Under the pieces are notes generated by a model, which was given only the letters and a program-made list of their open reading frames with translations, made no database searches and was not told the DNA's origin. Positions 1-12,300 of a DNA stretch of 64,000 bases are shown here, piece after piece. Numbering within the stretch: the stretch's first letter is position 1; each line of letters opens with the position of its first letter. A program made the position numbers and the translations under genes. The stretch is from Davidsoniella eucalypti (lineage: Eukaryota > Ascomycota > Sordariomycetes > Microascales > Ceratocystidaceae), in assembly GCA_004009845.1 (NCBI GenBank), contig RMBW01000025.1:1-64000 (forward strand), written 5' to 3'.

Positions 1-255
1 GAAGAAATTTGTTCACTGACAAATTTATAGAAATCGAGAGCCCCTTGTTGTGTGGTTAGGGTTTTAAGGATTGTGGAAAGTCCTAGCTTGTAGTTTATGG
101 GGGCGGAGGATATCCGCCATTCAGTAATCCTCCTGTAGCCGGCTCCTAGCATCCGGCCAAGTCCGGGCTAGAGAGTGAAACTCTAAGATATAGGCTCGAC
201 AGATGTCCGTTGGTATGGATCCGTATACTTAATAACTTTACACTTATATATTGTA

Positions 256-1374
256 TTATAGAAAAGAACCCTTTTGGAATCTGTCTCCAAAGTTAGCTGC
301 TTTGTTAAGGAGTTCCTTTTTCTGGCCTTGATCGAGACGTCCACCGATAGCCATATCTTTTTTGATATCAAAAGCACGTTTACTCGGGTCATCCTCTTCA
401 TCGATATTGGCATCAATGCCCGATTTTGACTTGATAGACTCCTGTCGTTGTTCGTAGAGACTCTTACCACGAGTCTGGGCAGTGTATTCTATAATCTTTT
501 GTCTCCTCTCTAAATCTTCACGTTTGTCTGATGATGATGTTGCGGCGCGGTTCTCGTGGGGTTGAGATTCATCGGCTCGACCTAGCACGGCGTTTTCGAG
601 ACGACGTCTCTTCTCTTCTGGTGTTTCTGTCCAGATACTAGAGATTCCTGCTGTAGCTTTGGGCGCGGTAGCACCACGACCAGAAGCGAATGTGCGGTTC
701 TTGATCTTAGTTGGATCGGGAGCTGTGCGTGCGCTGGCATCGGTTGGTGGTGCTAACATCCAATCATCTCGCTTCGGCGCAGATGATTCCGCCGGTGCAT
801 CATATGCGGCGGAATCGAACTGCGATTTTGCTTCTGATGGTGCGCAGGTGGGCAGCGCAGGTCCATAACCGTCGTCAGAGTCGGAGTCAGAGTCGTCTTG
901 TAGAATTGGGTTTGAGTCTAGAGGCCGTTGGTCTAGGGGGGCTGGTGGCATAGTAGGACCGAGTACGCGGTTTGTGGGAGGTAGGGTCGGGCCAAGCACG
1001 CGAGCTGCTAGAGGGAGTGTAGGGCTAACTATCCGCGCATTTGCAACCTTATGCGCGGGCTGAGGACCTGAGTCGGAATCAGAGTCGGAATCTAGTGATA
1101 TTTCATCTGTCTTGGAATTTCTGGTAGGTTTATGCGATGAAGATGGGGGCATCGCTGGTCCTATAGAGCGCCGTTCTTTGGACGATTGGGAAATGGTGCC
1201 GGAACGCTTCGGCCCATAATCATCGTCGGATTCGGAGTCGAAATCGAGATCGATTTCATCATTGTTGGGTGCGGCAGTGGTTGCGATTTTTGTTGCAGGG
1301 AGATTTTCAGTGTCACTATAGCTACGCTTGCGCTTAGAAAGCTGCGGTGGAAGTTGAGGGCCGATTGACGACAT
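256..1374 (-). CDS. GPALPP motif / DUF3752 protein (GPALPP1-like)
   Basis: Single-exon gene of 372 codons. The N-terminal 175 residues carry repeated GPxLPP-type motifs (IGPQLPP, IGPAMPP, LGPTLPP, LGPTMPP, YGPALP) separated by acidic serine runs of the SDSDSD type. The C-terminal half is charged, with a conserved block around WTETPEEKRRRLENAVLG (about residues 250-265) and an end rich in Lys/Asp (DIKKDMAIGGRLDQGQ). This arrangement matches the GPALPP motif-containing family (DUF3752), a eukaryotic family of nuclear, poorly understood proteins. The start is the first ATG of the open frame and directly precedes the repeated motif. It is divergent from VPS8, sharing a 660-base promoter region. 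The function cannot be deduced from sequence; a link to RNA processing is only suspected for the family. Family assignment is confident, role is not. Confidence 0.85.
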   Translation of the reverse strand: MSSIGPQLPPQLSKRKRSYSDTENLPATKIATTAAPNNDEIDLDFDSESDDDYGPKRSGTISQSSKERRSIGPAMPPSSSHKPTRNSKTDEISLDSDSDSDSGPQPAHKVANARIVSPTLPLAARVLGPTLPPTNRVLGPTMPPAPLDQRPLDSNPILQDDSDSDSDDGYGPALPTCAPSEAKSQFDSAAYDAPAESSAPKRDDWMLAPPTDASARTAPDPTKIKNRTFASGRGATAPKATAGISSIWTETPEEKRRRLENAVLGRADESQPHENRAATSSSDKREDLERRQKIIEYTAQTRGKSLYEQRQESIKSKSGIDANIDEEDDPSKRAFDIKKDMAIGGRLDQGQKKELLNKAANFGDRFQKGSFL

Positions 1375-2032
1375 ATTAAGTATAGTATTGAATTACCAAT
1401 AAATATTGTATGAGATTATGAAAATATTATGGTCGAAGCATAAATCAAAGTCAAGAGCGCGTCAAAGATCTGGATATTGGAAAGTTGAACATGTTAAAAT
1501 ATCAGCGTTTGATGTTAAATTGACGCCGGGTAATCGTCGGCACTAGTGCGCAAATCGACCAAGCCCAGTTTGATAGCTAAATGATGTAACGACGTCAGCA
1601 AGTAGCTATGCAGAAATAATGGGGTGGGATAAGTACATACTACAATGGAAGTTGTAATGGAAACTGCGGAAACGCTCATTAAGAGTTTCCTTCCTAAAGC
1701 GCAACATCAAGTAGTTTCGATTCTAGACTCCGATATTCGTATCCGAGAAGCAGCTGTAAAGAGCTTCACACGGTCTCAATAAAGTAACTGCGCCAAATTC
1801 TGTACTTTTGAACACAATAGCAAGACCCTATCGCCATCTAGTGAATGTAACGAATCACCTGCAATCATAGTGCAAAAGTTTGAAGTCATCTTCACTCAAG
1901 CTATCCGCCCACTACCGCGACATCTAACGCTATTGCCCGTCTCGAAGCCACCGATTAGCAATTGGCCCCGATATCTAGTCTGCTAGCACCCTATCTCGAA
2001 ATACCTGAAATGTGCATTGCGGGCAATTACTC
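1375..2032. promoter_or_regulatory. Divergent intergenic region, GPALPP1-like / VPS8
   Basis: This 658-base gap separates two divergently transcribed genes, so it must hold both promoters. I see no open frame of note, no repeat and no clear TATA box. It contains an ATG-led purine-rich short frame near 1645 that looks incidental. Confidence 0.5.
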
Positions 2033-5000
2033 ATGAGCGACATCCACTCGAACGACAGCCGTAGCGGCTCTTTGGTGCACGATGAAGAGAACATCGCAAC
2101 ATCTCCCGATAGACTATCGGGCCCTACAGGTCAGCCTGAGCTACGCTTGAACAATACAGAAGAAGGCAGTCAAGATGCTGGGCTCTTCATTAACGAACCG
2201 GACGAACACAGCGCCGTCGGCCCGTCACCCATCGTCAACCGCTATAAGCAGATCGTCCAGGCCCAAGACAACAGTATAGAGCCCTCCGAGGCTGCATCGT
2301 CCGACCTGGACGCGGTACCTAGAGATACAGACGCTCTAGTGCCATTAGAGGCATCTGAAGGTCGGGCTCATAGTCTAGTCGGCTCGATAGTTTCTGGGCC
2401 CGACGAGACTCCCTCTGTACAGGTAAGGAACACAACGAAAGAGATATACTAGTACAAATCTCAAATGTGGTGAAGACCTTGGTATACTGACCCATCGCTA
2501 GGGGTCATCGATTCTCTCGTCTCCAGGAAGCAGCGTTATTCCGACTGCAGCCATTCAGCCAGGAGCCCGAGGCAGCTCTAGTTCCGTAGTTGGATCTCTA
2601 TCACAGTCGTTTCGACCATTCGATCGTCGCTTCACATCACGAATATCTTCATCTTCCTCGTCGATTCACTCTCGGCCGTCGTCTCCCGCATTTCTGTCCG
2701 GACATGGACGCAATGCTTCGATCACATCACAGTTCATGTTTGAGCAAATTGACAATGAGAGCCAATCTCCTCCATGGGAAGTCGTACGCTGGACGAAGTT
2801 GAAGAAGCTTACGGGACAAGCATTTTCCGAAGCTGGAAAACGGAACTTTGGGTCGCCTACTTTCTTGGCTGTTGCCTCGTCCATCTTCATTGGAACTACC
2901 AAGGGTCTGATTCTTATGTTCGACTACAGTCAGAATCTCAAGATGATCATTGGCACAGGAACAAAAGGTGAGATACCTGGTCATATGTGTCTAGCTCAAT
3001 ATATAAAATACTAATGTCTTAAATTATAGCTGTCGAATGTGGCGCAATAACCTCGGTTTCTGTTTCGGCTGACCACTCAACTGTCGCCGGTGGTCATGCA
3101 AACGGATCGATATTCACGTGGGAAACAGCTCGAGCTGCGCGACCCTTTTTATCTATACCCCCGCTGAATATACCAGCCAATGGCGAGCGTACCCTAGATG
3201 GACATATGCCAAATGCTCCTGTCACACACTTGGGCTTTCTTGGCACTAGACGTACCGCCCTTGTATCTGCAGATAGTAGAGGTATGGCATTTTCTCATCT
3301 AGCCACAAGAGGGACTGGCGCTTTGGGAAGGACTGTTAAGACCTGTCGAATACTCGGCCGATATCCAGACGCCGTTGCCACCGATACTGCAAAGCCAATC
3401 AAACCCAGCACTGTCTTAGCCTTTTCACCACTCCCGCTTGGCAATGCCGAAAGAGCCACTGACACCATGGGTCTCACTGCAATGCTTACGCCTTACCTGC
3501 TAGTCATTGTATCGACAACACCAGTGGCACAGACACAACATAAAGCGGCACGTCCAAAAGATATCAAACCTCATAGCACTATGAGTGGTTGCTTGGCATG
3601 GTTCCCAGCCGGCAGGTTGAAGGTGCCTGATGTGACAACTGGCAGTGAGATAAGTCTAGCTAAGTTGGTTTACTGTTGGTCACACACATTGACGGTATTA
3701 GACATCGAGGAGATCCCCTCGGCAAATACCAATAAGCCCCCATCTTTGGAATTCCACGCACGAAGCAGGTGGAAATGCGAGGAAGCAATCGTGGCGGTTC
3801 AATGGCTAAGCCGGTCAGTCATTGCCGCGCTCACAATCACACAACGGCTAGTTGTCATTGAAGACCGTAGTATGCGTGTGACAGACGCATTTGACCTATT
3901 ACACAAATATATATACCACTCCGACCTTTTCTCGCAGCAACTTCATTCACTTGTCGAACAGTTCAACCCCGAAGATCATGAGAGTGGGAATTCCATGCAT
4001 GGCGTGGTGGCAGATGCATATTACATGGGCTTTAAGTCATTCAAAGGCAGACTATTCCTACTTGGATTCGAGGAACTATCGATTGGAGCACTATCAAATT
4101 GGTACGATCGACTTGTGGCTTTGATGAATAACGGAGACTATGTGGCATCCATACAACTGGCCATCTCATACTACACGGGCGAATCCGATAAACTCACGGT
4201 TGGCTTGCCCGAGGACTCTGATATCCGCCACTCTATGATTTCAGCCAAGTTATTTGACTTGATGGCGGAGTCTATGAAGCACATTGAGACACGCCGGAAG
4301 AAAGACCGCAATTCTGTGCCCGTCACTGCACTCAAAGACTTCGTTGATGTGCTCTTCTCAGCCTGCAAAACTCTAGAGAACATTGACTTTCTCTTTGATA
4401 CCGTATACGAATGGTACGAGGAAATCCATTACCAGGGCCTGTTTTTAGAGACGCTGGAAACATTCATCATCGAGGACACCGTCACTGTCGTCCCGCCGGT
4501 AGTAATGAAGGCTCTGGTGGCCCATTATGTTGAAAAGGGATTGGAGACGAGATTGGAAGAGATGATATGCCATGTTGAAATAAGCACTTTGGACCTTGAT
4601 CAGATCACCTCACTGTGCAAACAGCATGGCTTGTACGATGCTCTGATCTATGTCTGGAACAAGGGACTGTATGACTACATCACGCCCTTGATGGATCTTC
4701 TATCTCTCCTGATAACGCCCGAGCCTGGACAAGCTTCTCTAATGGAGTATGGTGACGGAATGGGCGGTGGGCTTCACGGTATCAACGCTGTCAAGATTTT
4801 CCCGTACTTGTCTTACATCTTGACTGGGCGGACCTATCCGACTAGTGAGCCACTAGAAGATAAGCTGTCGACTAGTGCCAAATCAGAACTGTACTGGTTC
4901 TTGTTCTCTGGTAATAACGTTGAGTGGCCCCGCGGTAGTGGCCGCCACTTCCTGACACATCCGGATCGTACTCAAGAGCCCTCATTCCCATATCTCCGGC

Positions 5001-7183
5001 TCATCTTACGCTTCGATGCCCCTAGCTTTCTTAGTGCCATGAACGAAGCCTTTGAGGATTCATTTCTCAATGATTCCCCGGACAAACAGATTGGGACGAG
5101 CATTCGGGGAGACCTGCCAGAGGAACAAGTCTTTGGCATGACAGTTGATCGACAATACATTGTCTCTATTCTATTGGAGCTCATGAGTCCAGCAGATTTT
5201 ACTCTGAATGACACGATATATCTCGACATGTTCATTGCGCGGAACTTGCCCAAATTTCCACAGTATCTCATATTTTCTGGATCTACTCTAGATCGGGTCC
5301 TAGTAGGCCTTTGTCAATATCCAGGCATTGACCTTGCTGAAGACGCACAACTAAGTGCCGAATATCTCCTCTCGGTACATAATCCTCCAGATATGGACAC
5401 CATGATACCTTTGTTCAAGAAGGCTGGCTTCTACCGAATTCTCAAGCGCACATACCTATCGAACAGACAGTATGGACAACTTGTCCGAACATACTTTGAG
5501 GACCCCCAAGACCAAGAGGACGTGTTTGAATGTCTGTCGACGGCCCTCCGAACGCATCGAAATGACGCTACTTCTAAACTTAAGCAGCTAGTATACGATA
5601 CGATCCGCGATAATGCGTCTTCTATCATGTGTCTAGACGCTGTACGGGCGGCCGAGACCTTTGCTACACAAGATATCTCTCTGCATAAGAACTTGCTAGA
5701 GTCTGTTGAATACAATCCGAAACTTCAGTATACGTATTTGCAGGCTCTATTGGAGCCTTCCAAGTCAATTGCAGATGAAAAGCCTGAAGCTCCTGTCACT
5801 ACAGATCAAGACATCATGGAATTGTACATCCGTCTGATGTGCTCCTATAATCCTCAACACGTATCCGATTACATCAACGCTACACACGCCCCGGATCTAA
5901 GACTTGATAAGCTACTGGATACATTGGAAGAAACTGGAGTCATTGATGCCGCTGTAGTGTTGATGGCCCACGACGGCCTGATGAAAGAAGCTATGGATAG
6001 ACTCATCAAGCATTTGAAGACCATCCAAGACGGCCTCCACATTGTTCTTATTGCCCCCGAAGATTCAGTAACTCATCTCCAGACTATTGCTGAGAATTTA
6101 CTTCACGACATCCAAAAGTTTGTTCATGTTGGCATCTGGCTGTGCCGCCAACAGCAGGATATGTCTCCTTTAGCCAAAGAAACATCGGTTCACCGGAGAC
6201 GCCAATCTATACTTCGCGATGAGAAGCTCTCTGATACAGAGATGATGTGGCTGGGGTTAGTTGAGGCCTGTGTGCAAGTAAGCAAGGGACTCTCTCTCGA
6301 TATTTCCGACTGTACAGCTTCATCAGATGATGTTGATCAGGAGAAGTTGATTGTCTTGGTACGGTCATTAGTTCAGCATGTATTCACTGCCCTTCTTACA
6401 GCAACAACGGACATAAGCATCGAGAAAGACAAGACGCACCGTGTGGAGGGCAACATGGCGTTTCTTCGCATTCTACGTGCTTTCCTGACTAATGCTGCTG
6501 CCACTTCGCCAAACCTAGCCGATCTAAGATCCGTTCTATCGTCGATTTTTGCAGCATATGCGTACGAAGAGTCTATATTACGGCTTTCCAATCGTCTTCT
6601 CGGGCAAAGTTTGTTCTTGAATGTCAGTCAATCGACTCAACTTCGGCAAAGAGGTTGGAGGCCCCGCGGATCTACCTGCGAAGCCTGTAGTCGGAGAATC
6701 TGGGGGCCTGGAGTCTCGGGAAATATTTACGAATGCTGGCAGCAAAAGCAACTTCGCGATGAAAAGAGGAAAGATGACTCTCGTGCTGAAGCTCGTGGTT
6801 TACCCCAAAGTCGTGGCAAAGGTAAAGCCGAAGCTGAAGATATGGGCTGCCATTCTTATAGTGGTGGGTATGAATGGCCTCGAGCTGGTCCGATAGACAG
6901 CAATAGTTCTAGTCAGCTACCAAACAGTCGAGCTGGAGAGCTCAAGGGGGATAGCTTATCACTTGGTGGGCAAGATCAGAACCTATCTCTGCCTACGCTT
7001 CCAGGTGTATCTTCTGATCCACAGCAGGTAGATGAGGTTGTTCTGTTAGCATGTCGTCATATCTATCATAGACGATGCCTTGAGACACTGCAAAACGCTC
7101 GTGAGGAGCATAGTCTTGCAACGACACCAGTATATAATCTTCCAGTCAGATATGGAGAGTACTCATGCCCGATAGATGGGTAG
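2033..7183 (+). CDS. VPS8: VPS8, CORVET tethering complex subunit
   Basis: Three exons: 2033-2422, 2502-2967 and 3030-7183, giving 1669 residues. Phases fit and the joined reading is continuous. The N-terminus is Ser-rich and disordered; near residue 218 comes the block PPWEVVRWTKLKKL typical of fungal Vps8. It is followed by a WD-like beta-propeller (GTTKGLILMFDY, GGHANGSIFTWE), a long alpha-solenoid, and from about residue 1500 a RING-type end with CEAC, CRHIYHRRC and a final Cys-Pro. Vps8 is the Rab5-binding subunit of CORVET, which tethers early endosomes in endosome-to-vacuole transport. The start is the first ATG in the frame; an upstream in-frame GTG is not a plausible eukaryotic start. 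Oddity: the last Zn ligand pair of the RING appears incomplete, since the protein stops just after CPIDG, so a further small C-terminal exon cannot be excluded. Confidence 0.93.
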
Positions 7184-8069
7184 TTCAATACATAGAAAAA
7201 CCTTGGGATCAAATCAGTTCACTACATAGTGAACTGAATTCAAGACATATGTAGTTTTAAAATAAGCAGACCTTCTATGTAGAGATGGACTATTCATACT
7301 CCCCAAAACGACCATCAACACTCCACTAAGCCTATTTGGGACACACCTTTTTTTTCTGCCGGATTTACGAATAAAACATGTCCAATTTTGAAGATTGATG
7401 TTCTCTTTTGCACAACATACATCGTGATCCGTCGTCTTCTTGCCTATAATCTCCCTCTAGTCTTTCTTGAAATTGGTATCTTGAGTAATGTTTGCCTCTT
7501 GATTCTATTCTACCTAGGTCGTCTAGTTCTATCTAGTTTCTCGGTTCGCCATGGTTTGTTTGGTGTGATGGGTTCTTCTAGATATTTGACGTATCTGTAT
7601 TCCAGAGAAGCATAAATACTAGTCTTTCCCTCATCTTTCCTAGTTTAGTCTCTTCTTTTTTCCCCAAAGTTTGCAACTAGTTGGTCATCTCTGTCATGTG
7701 TTGCGATATTCCTAGCTAATAACATTGCGAATTCTTCTCTGTTAATCTTTGTTTTGCGTGCAACATCTTTCACACTCGCTCTCTTTGGATTAAGATCAAC
7801 TGCACGGTTCGTAGCAATTAGTGCATATAATCAGCTGAATTATCAAGATAAAGAAGCATGTCATATATTAGGTCATAGTGATATCAGTAGCTAAGTCAAA
7901 GATCCACTTTTATGTTGGTAGTAGGGTTATACATCAGGGTTATCTTTTATTCTCCAATAAATTAGCTGATCATTCATTCGTACTTGAACACATTCTTGCT
8001 TCTCGCATCATGCCATCTTTTTTTTTTTTTCAGTCTATTATGCTTATAACAAGCCTTGGTCTCCCCAAA
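7184..8069. other. Intergenic, VPS8 3' region and DUF1295 gene promoter
   Basis: An 886-base gap between two genes on the same strand. It is AT-rich and lacks a convincing open frame. Just before the next gene lies a run of 13 T followed by CAG (8018-8033), which looks like a splice acceptor, so the downstream gene may have a 5' leader intron. Confidence 0.4.
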
Positions 8070-9341
8070 ATGGCATTCCCGTCAGTTTCGTCCATCCAGG
8101 ACTGTGCCGATTTTTCCATCGTCGTTAAGCCATATGTGCCACAGTTGCTCAACCTTCCCCACAAGCTTACTGAGGCTATCACCACTAGTGACAGTCCGGA
8201 ACCGATTTTCACACGACTAACTGCACTGTATCTCGAGACCAACCCGCTAGTGAGCGGCTTTGCGGCTTCACTTGTGTTTGCTACGTTGTGCCTTGTGGTT
8301 TCAGAGCTGAATCGCAATCATTCTCAGATCGATCGTCTCTGGAGTGTCTTGCCTAACCTCTATGTCGTGAATTACTCTGTCTGGGCCAGAGTTGCTGGTG
8401 TTCCCCATGAACGTATCGATCTTGTGGCTTTGGCCACTACTGCCTGGAGCGTGAGTTAATATATCGGTTTCACACACTATCCAATGAAGCTTTAGCTCAC
8501 ATCAAGTTATAGATCCGGTTGACATACAACTATTGGCGTAAAGGCGGATACACTAGTGGGTCGGAAGACTATAGATGGTATGATACCCTCGATATCTGTC
8601 AAACATCGCAATCTAACTGTCGTCTAGGAACATTGTTCGGGACAGAATTCCGTCCTGGGCTTTCTTTATCTTCAACGTCACGTTCATAAGCTTCTACCAA
8701 AGCGTCCTTTTGTTCCTCTTGTCGGGAGTCCCAGCCTACCTGGTCTTCCTAGCTGGAACCCTCGATGTCTACATCCACGGAGGCGATCTTGCTTACTTTA
8801 TCATTGCTTTGGTGTTAGTTGTGCTAGAGTTCTTTTCTGATGGACAACAATGGGGTATATCTAAACTACACCAGAATAAAATCGGTATGAAACCATATGC
8901 TAACGTCTTGTAGACTACCAAACCGCAAAGCATAGTTACCTGAAGACTGCTAAGCTCCCCCAAGGATACAAGGAAATAGATCTTGATCGTGGATTCATCA
9001 CAAGCGGCCTATGGAGATATATTCGCCATCCCAATTTCGTGTGTGAGCAGCTATTTTGGTATACTCTTTACCAGTGGGCTTGCTTGGCTACTCAAGACTA
9101 CGCTTGGTGGGCATTCACTGGATCTGGTCTCTTAATCATGCTATTCCAGGGTTCTACCGCATTGACTGAGGCCATCACAGCCTCGAAATATGTCGAGTAT
9201 AAAGATTACCAGAGCCAAGTTGGCATGTTCTTTCCTTTGTCATTCACGGGGTTTATATCTCGTAATACCGCCCCCAAGATCATTCGCACTAGTGACATAG
9301 ACAGATCCTTAGCCCAGAACGAGTCTAGGAAGGCTAAATAG
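8070..9341 (+). CDS. DUF1295 / steroid 5-alpha-reductase-like membrane protein
   Basis: Four exons: 8070-8450, 8513-8577, 8628-8854 and 8914-9341, giving 366 residues with all phases consistent. Several hydrophobic segments are visible (around LVFATLCLVV, FFIFNVTFISF, FLLSGVPAYLVFLAG, YFIIALVLVVLEFF). Conserved blocks typical of fungal DUF1295 proteins are WSIRLTYNYWRKGGY, SEDYRW and GLWRYIRHPNFVCEQ. The last one resembles the C-terminal RHPN motif of steroid reductases and isoprenylcysteine methyltransferases. An NAD(P)H-dependent reduction of a lipid or sterol in the ER is the family expectation, but the substrate is unknown. I chose the third ATG (MAFPSV) because homologous fungal proteins start with a similar short leader; ATGs at 8010 and 8040 are in frame and would add up to 20 residues. 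Followed by the convergent phosphatase gene. Confidence 0.88.
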
Positions 9342-9468
9342 ATATAAAATATACAGAGTAGCTTCCTAAATACACGGGAATAATATTTCACAATTTCGAT
9401 AATATGATGCTTGAATCATTTCTGGGTGCCAAGTTCTTGTCGAGATGGATTGTATATCTGCTACGTAC

Positions 9469-10628
9469 TCAAGACGAAGGACTAGCGTCCAGAAGATCGC
9501 TCAGCTTGTTAGCATAAAAGGCAGGGACAGCGATTGCGTCTTTAGCCTCAAAGTCCGCCTTCTGGTTAACGCCCGTTAAGACCAGGAGTGTGCCTCCAAG
9601 CTTGCCATCGATACCAAACTTGATATCAGTGTTGAGGCGATCACCAACCATGCAGGTTCGGGCTCGGTCGAGTTGGAACTTGCCTTCAACGGCATCCATC
9701 ATTGCTTGACTAGGCTTTCCGAGGGATAGAGGTTGCTCACCGGTCATGTAGACGAGTGGAATGGAGCAAGAGCCAGCGCCTGGGAAGAAAGTGTGGTTTG
9801 AAGGGAGAGTGCTGTCGATATTTGTAGCCAGGAATTTGGCTCCGTTGCGGATATAGTGGAAGGCAAGAGACAACTTTAGGTAGTTGATCTTACGGTCGAG
9901 GCCTACGAGTACAACACCAACCTCGGGATCGAGGATAGTTTTATCTGCCATAGCTTGATAATCTTCGGCCACAATGTCATGATTGTACGTGTCAACAGGG
10001 CCACCCACGACAGTGAGACCTTCCGCTTCTAGTTCTTCCTGCATGCCACTTTCACCAATAGCAAATACCTTGCGTTTGCCCTCGGGAAGATCTAGGATGC
10101 GGTTGATATAGATTGAAGCCGAGTAGGATGAGCAGAACACATCATCCAAATCACACTGAATGCCCATCTGGGTTAACTTCTTCTGGTAATCGAAACGAGA
10201 CTTTGTGGAGTTGTTGGTGACAAAAATGACTTTCTTGCCTATGCGTACTAGCTGTTAACAGACTATGATAAACTGATTTGGATAGATCGCCACAAGAAAG
10301 AAATGATGAGTGGATAATAGCGAGGCAAATGTGCGTTTTCTAAACGGCTCCTGTTACTACCTTTTGACTTCAACATGGCGATGGTTTCCGGGATATTCTC
10401 ATATGCTGAGTCGCCGGACCAGAGGACACCTATATTTCAGTTAGCAGGGCGTGCCTTTTGAGATGAGGCACTGAGACTTGCCATCGCAGTCAAATAGGAA
10501 GGTCTGATGGAAATGTCAGTTCACGTTAGCTTTACAAACATTGTATATTGTAGATCACTCACGTCGAACTTGGCCAGGAAGGCGTTGATAGCGGCAGGAT
10601 CGCCAGAAAGAAACTTGGGCTGTGCCAT
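9469..10628 (-). CDS. PHO13: 4-nitrophenylphosphatase / phosphoglycolate phosphatase, HAD family (PHO13 type)
   Basis: Four exons on the minus strand: 10628-10563, 10503-10482, 10429-10361 and 10238-9469, giving 308 residues. The joined protein shows the HAD motif I DxD in FDCDGVLW (residues 26-33), motif II in FVTNNSTKSR, and motif IV in MVGDRLNTDI. Order and size match class-II HAD phosphatases of the Pho13 / mammalian phosphoglycolate phosphatase type. These enzymes clear toxic metabolic side products such as 2-phosphoglycolate and 4-phosphoerythronate in the cytosol. Splicing of exon 2 needs a GC donor (GCAAGT) just after the DCDG glycine codon is begun; no GT donor gives a working frame. 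Exon 2 is only 22 bases and encodes the catalytic Asp. It is convergent with the DUF1295 gene, 127 bases away. Confidence 0.93.
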
Positions 10629-11958
10629 ATTGGAAGTTTTATGGTAACGGTGTATGTAGTCAGATGGTCCAATGAATCACCTAGTCTCGATATGTCTTGA
10701 TAGCCAAAGAAGTTTCAATGACTAGAAGCTATCTATTCTATATTTTAGTCCGCCTTTAAAGTGGGTTTTTTACTGTAACCTCCACTCTTCAAACCTTGTT
10801 CAATGGTAAGAATGGGTTCCCATATGAGGAAGGAACATATATTATTGCTGATGTGTCACCTAGACATTGGCTTACTAATATGTATAACTAGCTAAGTAAA
10901 ATAGCCGCAGAATCTTGGTTTACTGTTGTGATAATCAACGTTTGAGGTATTGCCATATAGTAGCACCAACTTACCGAAGACGCCGACTTTGGCAATTTGG
11001 TGATTGTTCTCTTATATTTCGATAGGGAGAGTTCGTGACCCCACCAAAAAAGACAACGACATATGTAAAGAGAAATAAGCTTTTGCGACTGTCTCCGGAT
11101 TGACAAGTGGTAACGCTACGAGGATCATAGTCATGAATTGTATTGATTTTCAAATAAGATGTGCTAATTTTACCTAGATAGTATGTGTTTTGAAGATCCC
11201 TAATTCCATTGAGGTAAGACCTGATTCTGTGTACAGATTAAGCATGTATGGCCCATCTTTGAGGTACATGGCTGAGATAATACACAGCACTACATACAAT
11301 TAAACTGGCTACATGGTATTTAGCATTGCTAACACATAGAGCACTTAGTAAAGGTGACATGACGCCTAGCAAAGTTCTAACTAGTGACGGAAAGCTTCCA
11401 TCGAGGAAGGATTACCGGCACTGCGTTCTTGGTGGCGGCATATACCATCATATTCTTCAGGCTATCTAACTCTCTAACTATAACAAGCGAAGAATGGAGA
11501 ACAGGAAAGTGACGCTATATTAGCCTAGCCTAGAACATCACCGATTGATCTGCATGTGATACTGTGGTTGGCCACAAAACAGACTAGAGTTAGTTAGAGT
11601 GTAACGTATGTAATATGTCTACTCATCATACGTGATCTAGAACGTGTAAATAGATGACTGTTTTATGATGAAAAGCACCGCATGCGTATATTGATCGACG
11701 GTGTTCTGGGCTAGGCTAAATGGCTTTCCTTCCTGGTACGGTACTTACTTGCTATGGCGGCTTCCTCTTCATCTTCGTAAATTTAGCACACTGATCCACC
11801 CATCGAAATTTTCAATGCTAGAAGGTTTTCTTTGCCAGGCCTTTTGTTTTTTTAAAATTTCATTTCTTTCTTTGATTCCATTCCATTCTTGTGGGAAAAG
11901 CCAACGACCAAGCATCAAGACCAAACACTACTGTCACTCACCACCATTCATCGACATC
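10629..11958. other. Intergenic region, no gene seen
   Basis: About 1.3 kb between divergent genes. Short frames on both strands have no recognisable content and look random. The last 130 bases are pyrimidine-rich (11840-11950), as expected for a fungal promoter and leader of the next gene. Confidence 0.4.
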
Positions 11959-12300
11959 ATGGCCGATCTATCATCCGCTTCGGCCTCTTCCAGAGCCTCT
12001 ATAGACTCCCGTGCTTCAAGTCTCTCCATCATCGCTCAGACTCCTATTCCTTTAAACTCTAATGGCCATCCTGTGCCTCCAGAATCGCGTAACTTTCCTA
12101 AGCCCCTTGGCGAAATCGATGTTGCTGAGGCTCTAGCTCGGCCTCCTTGTCGCTGGACTATCCAAGGAGCCATCATCGCCGGCGAAATGCGTGTTCCTCG
12201 TGTCAAGACTAGTGAAGAGAAGGCACAGGAGTTCGCTCAAGCAAAAGCTGAGCTACTGCAGGACAGCAAAGATCTCGAAAGTGGAGCAAACTTGAAGTGA
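11959..12300 (+). CDS. Uncharacterised small protein (113 residues)
   Basis: Single-exon frame of 113 residues. The ATG at 11959 is preceded by a good fungal context (CATC before ATG) and a CT-rich leader. The N-terminal 35 residues are rich in Ser and Ala; the middle has a Pro-rich segment and a motif RPPCRWTIQG (residues 66-75); the C-terminal 30 residues are charged and predicted helical (EEKAQEFAQAKAELLQ). There is no signal peptide, membrane segment or Zn motif. I do not recognise the family. Codon-like third-position bias (many C/T endings) and the clean leader argue that it is a real gene. The same frame is open upstream to 11701 but without a fitting protein character. Confidence 0.6.
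   Translation: MADLSSASASSRASIDSRASSLSIIAQTPIPLNSNGHPVPPESRNFPKPLGEIDVAEALARPPCRWTIQGAIIAGEMRVPRVKTSEEKAQEFAQAKAELLQDSKDLESGANLK

Noticed and set aside
183..470. Minus-strand 95-codon frame at the window start
   Set aside because: It is a shadow of the GPALPP1-like coding sequence in another frame.
10888..11153. Minus-strand open frames as a small gene
   Set aside because: Composition looks random, no conserved motif, no supporting splice sites or leader.
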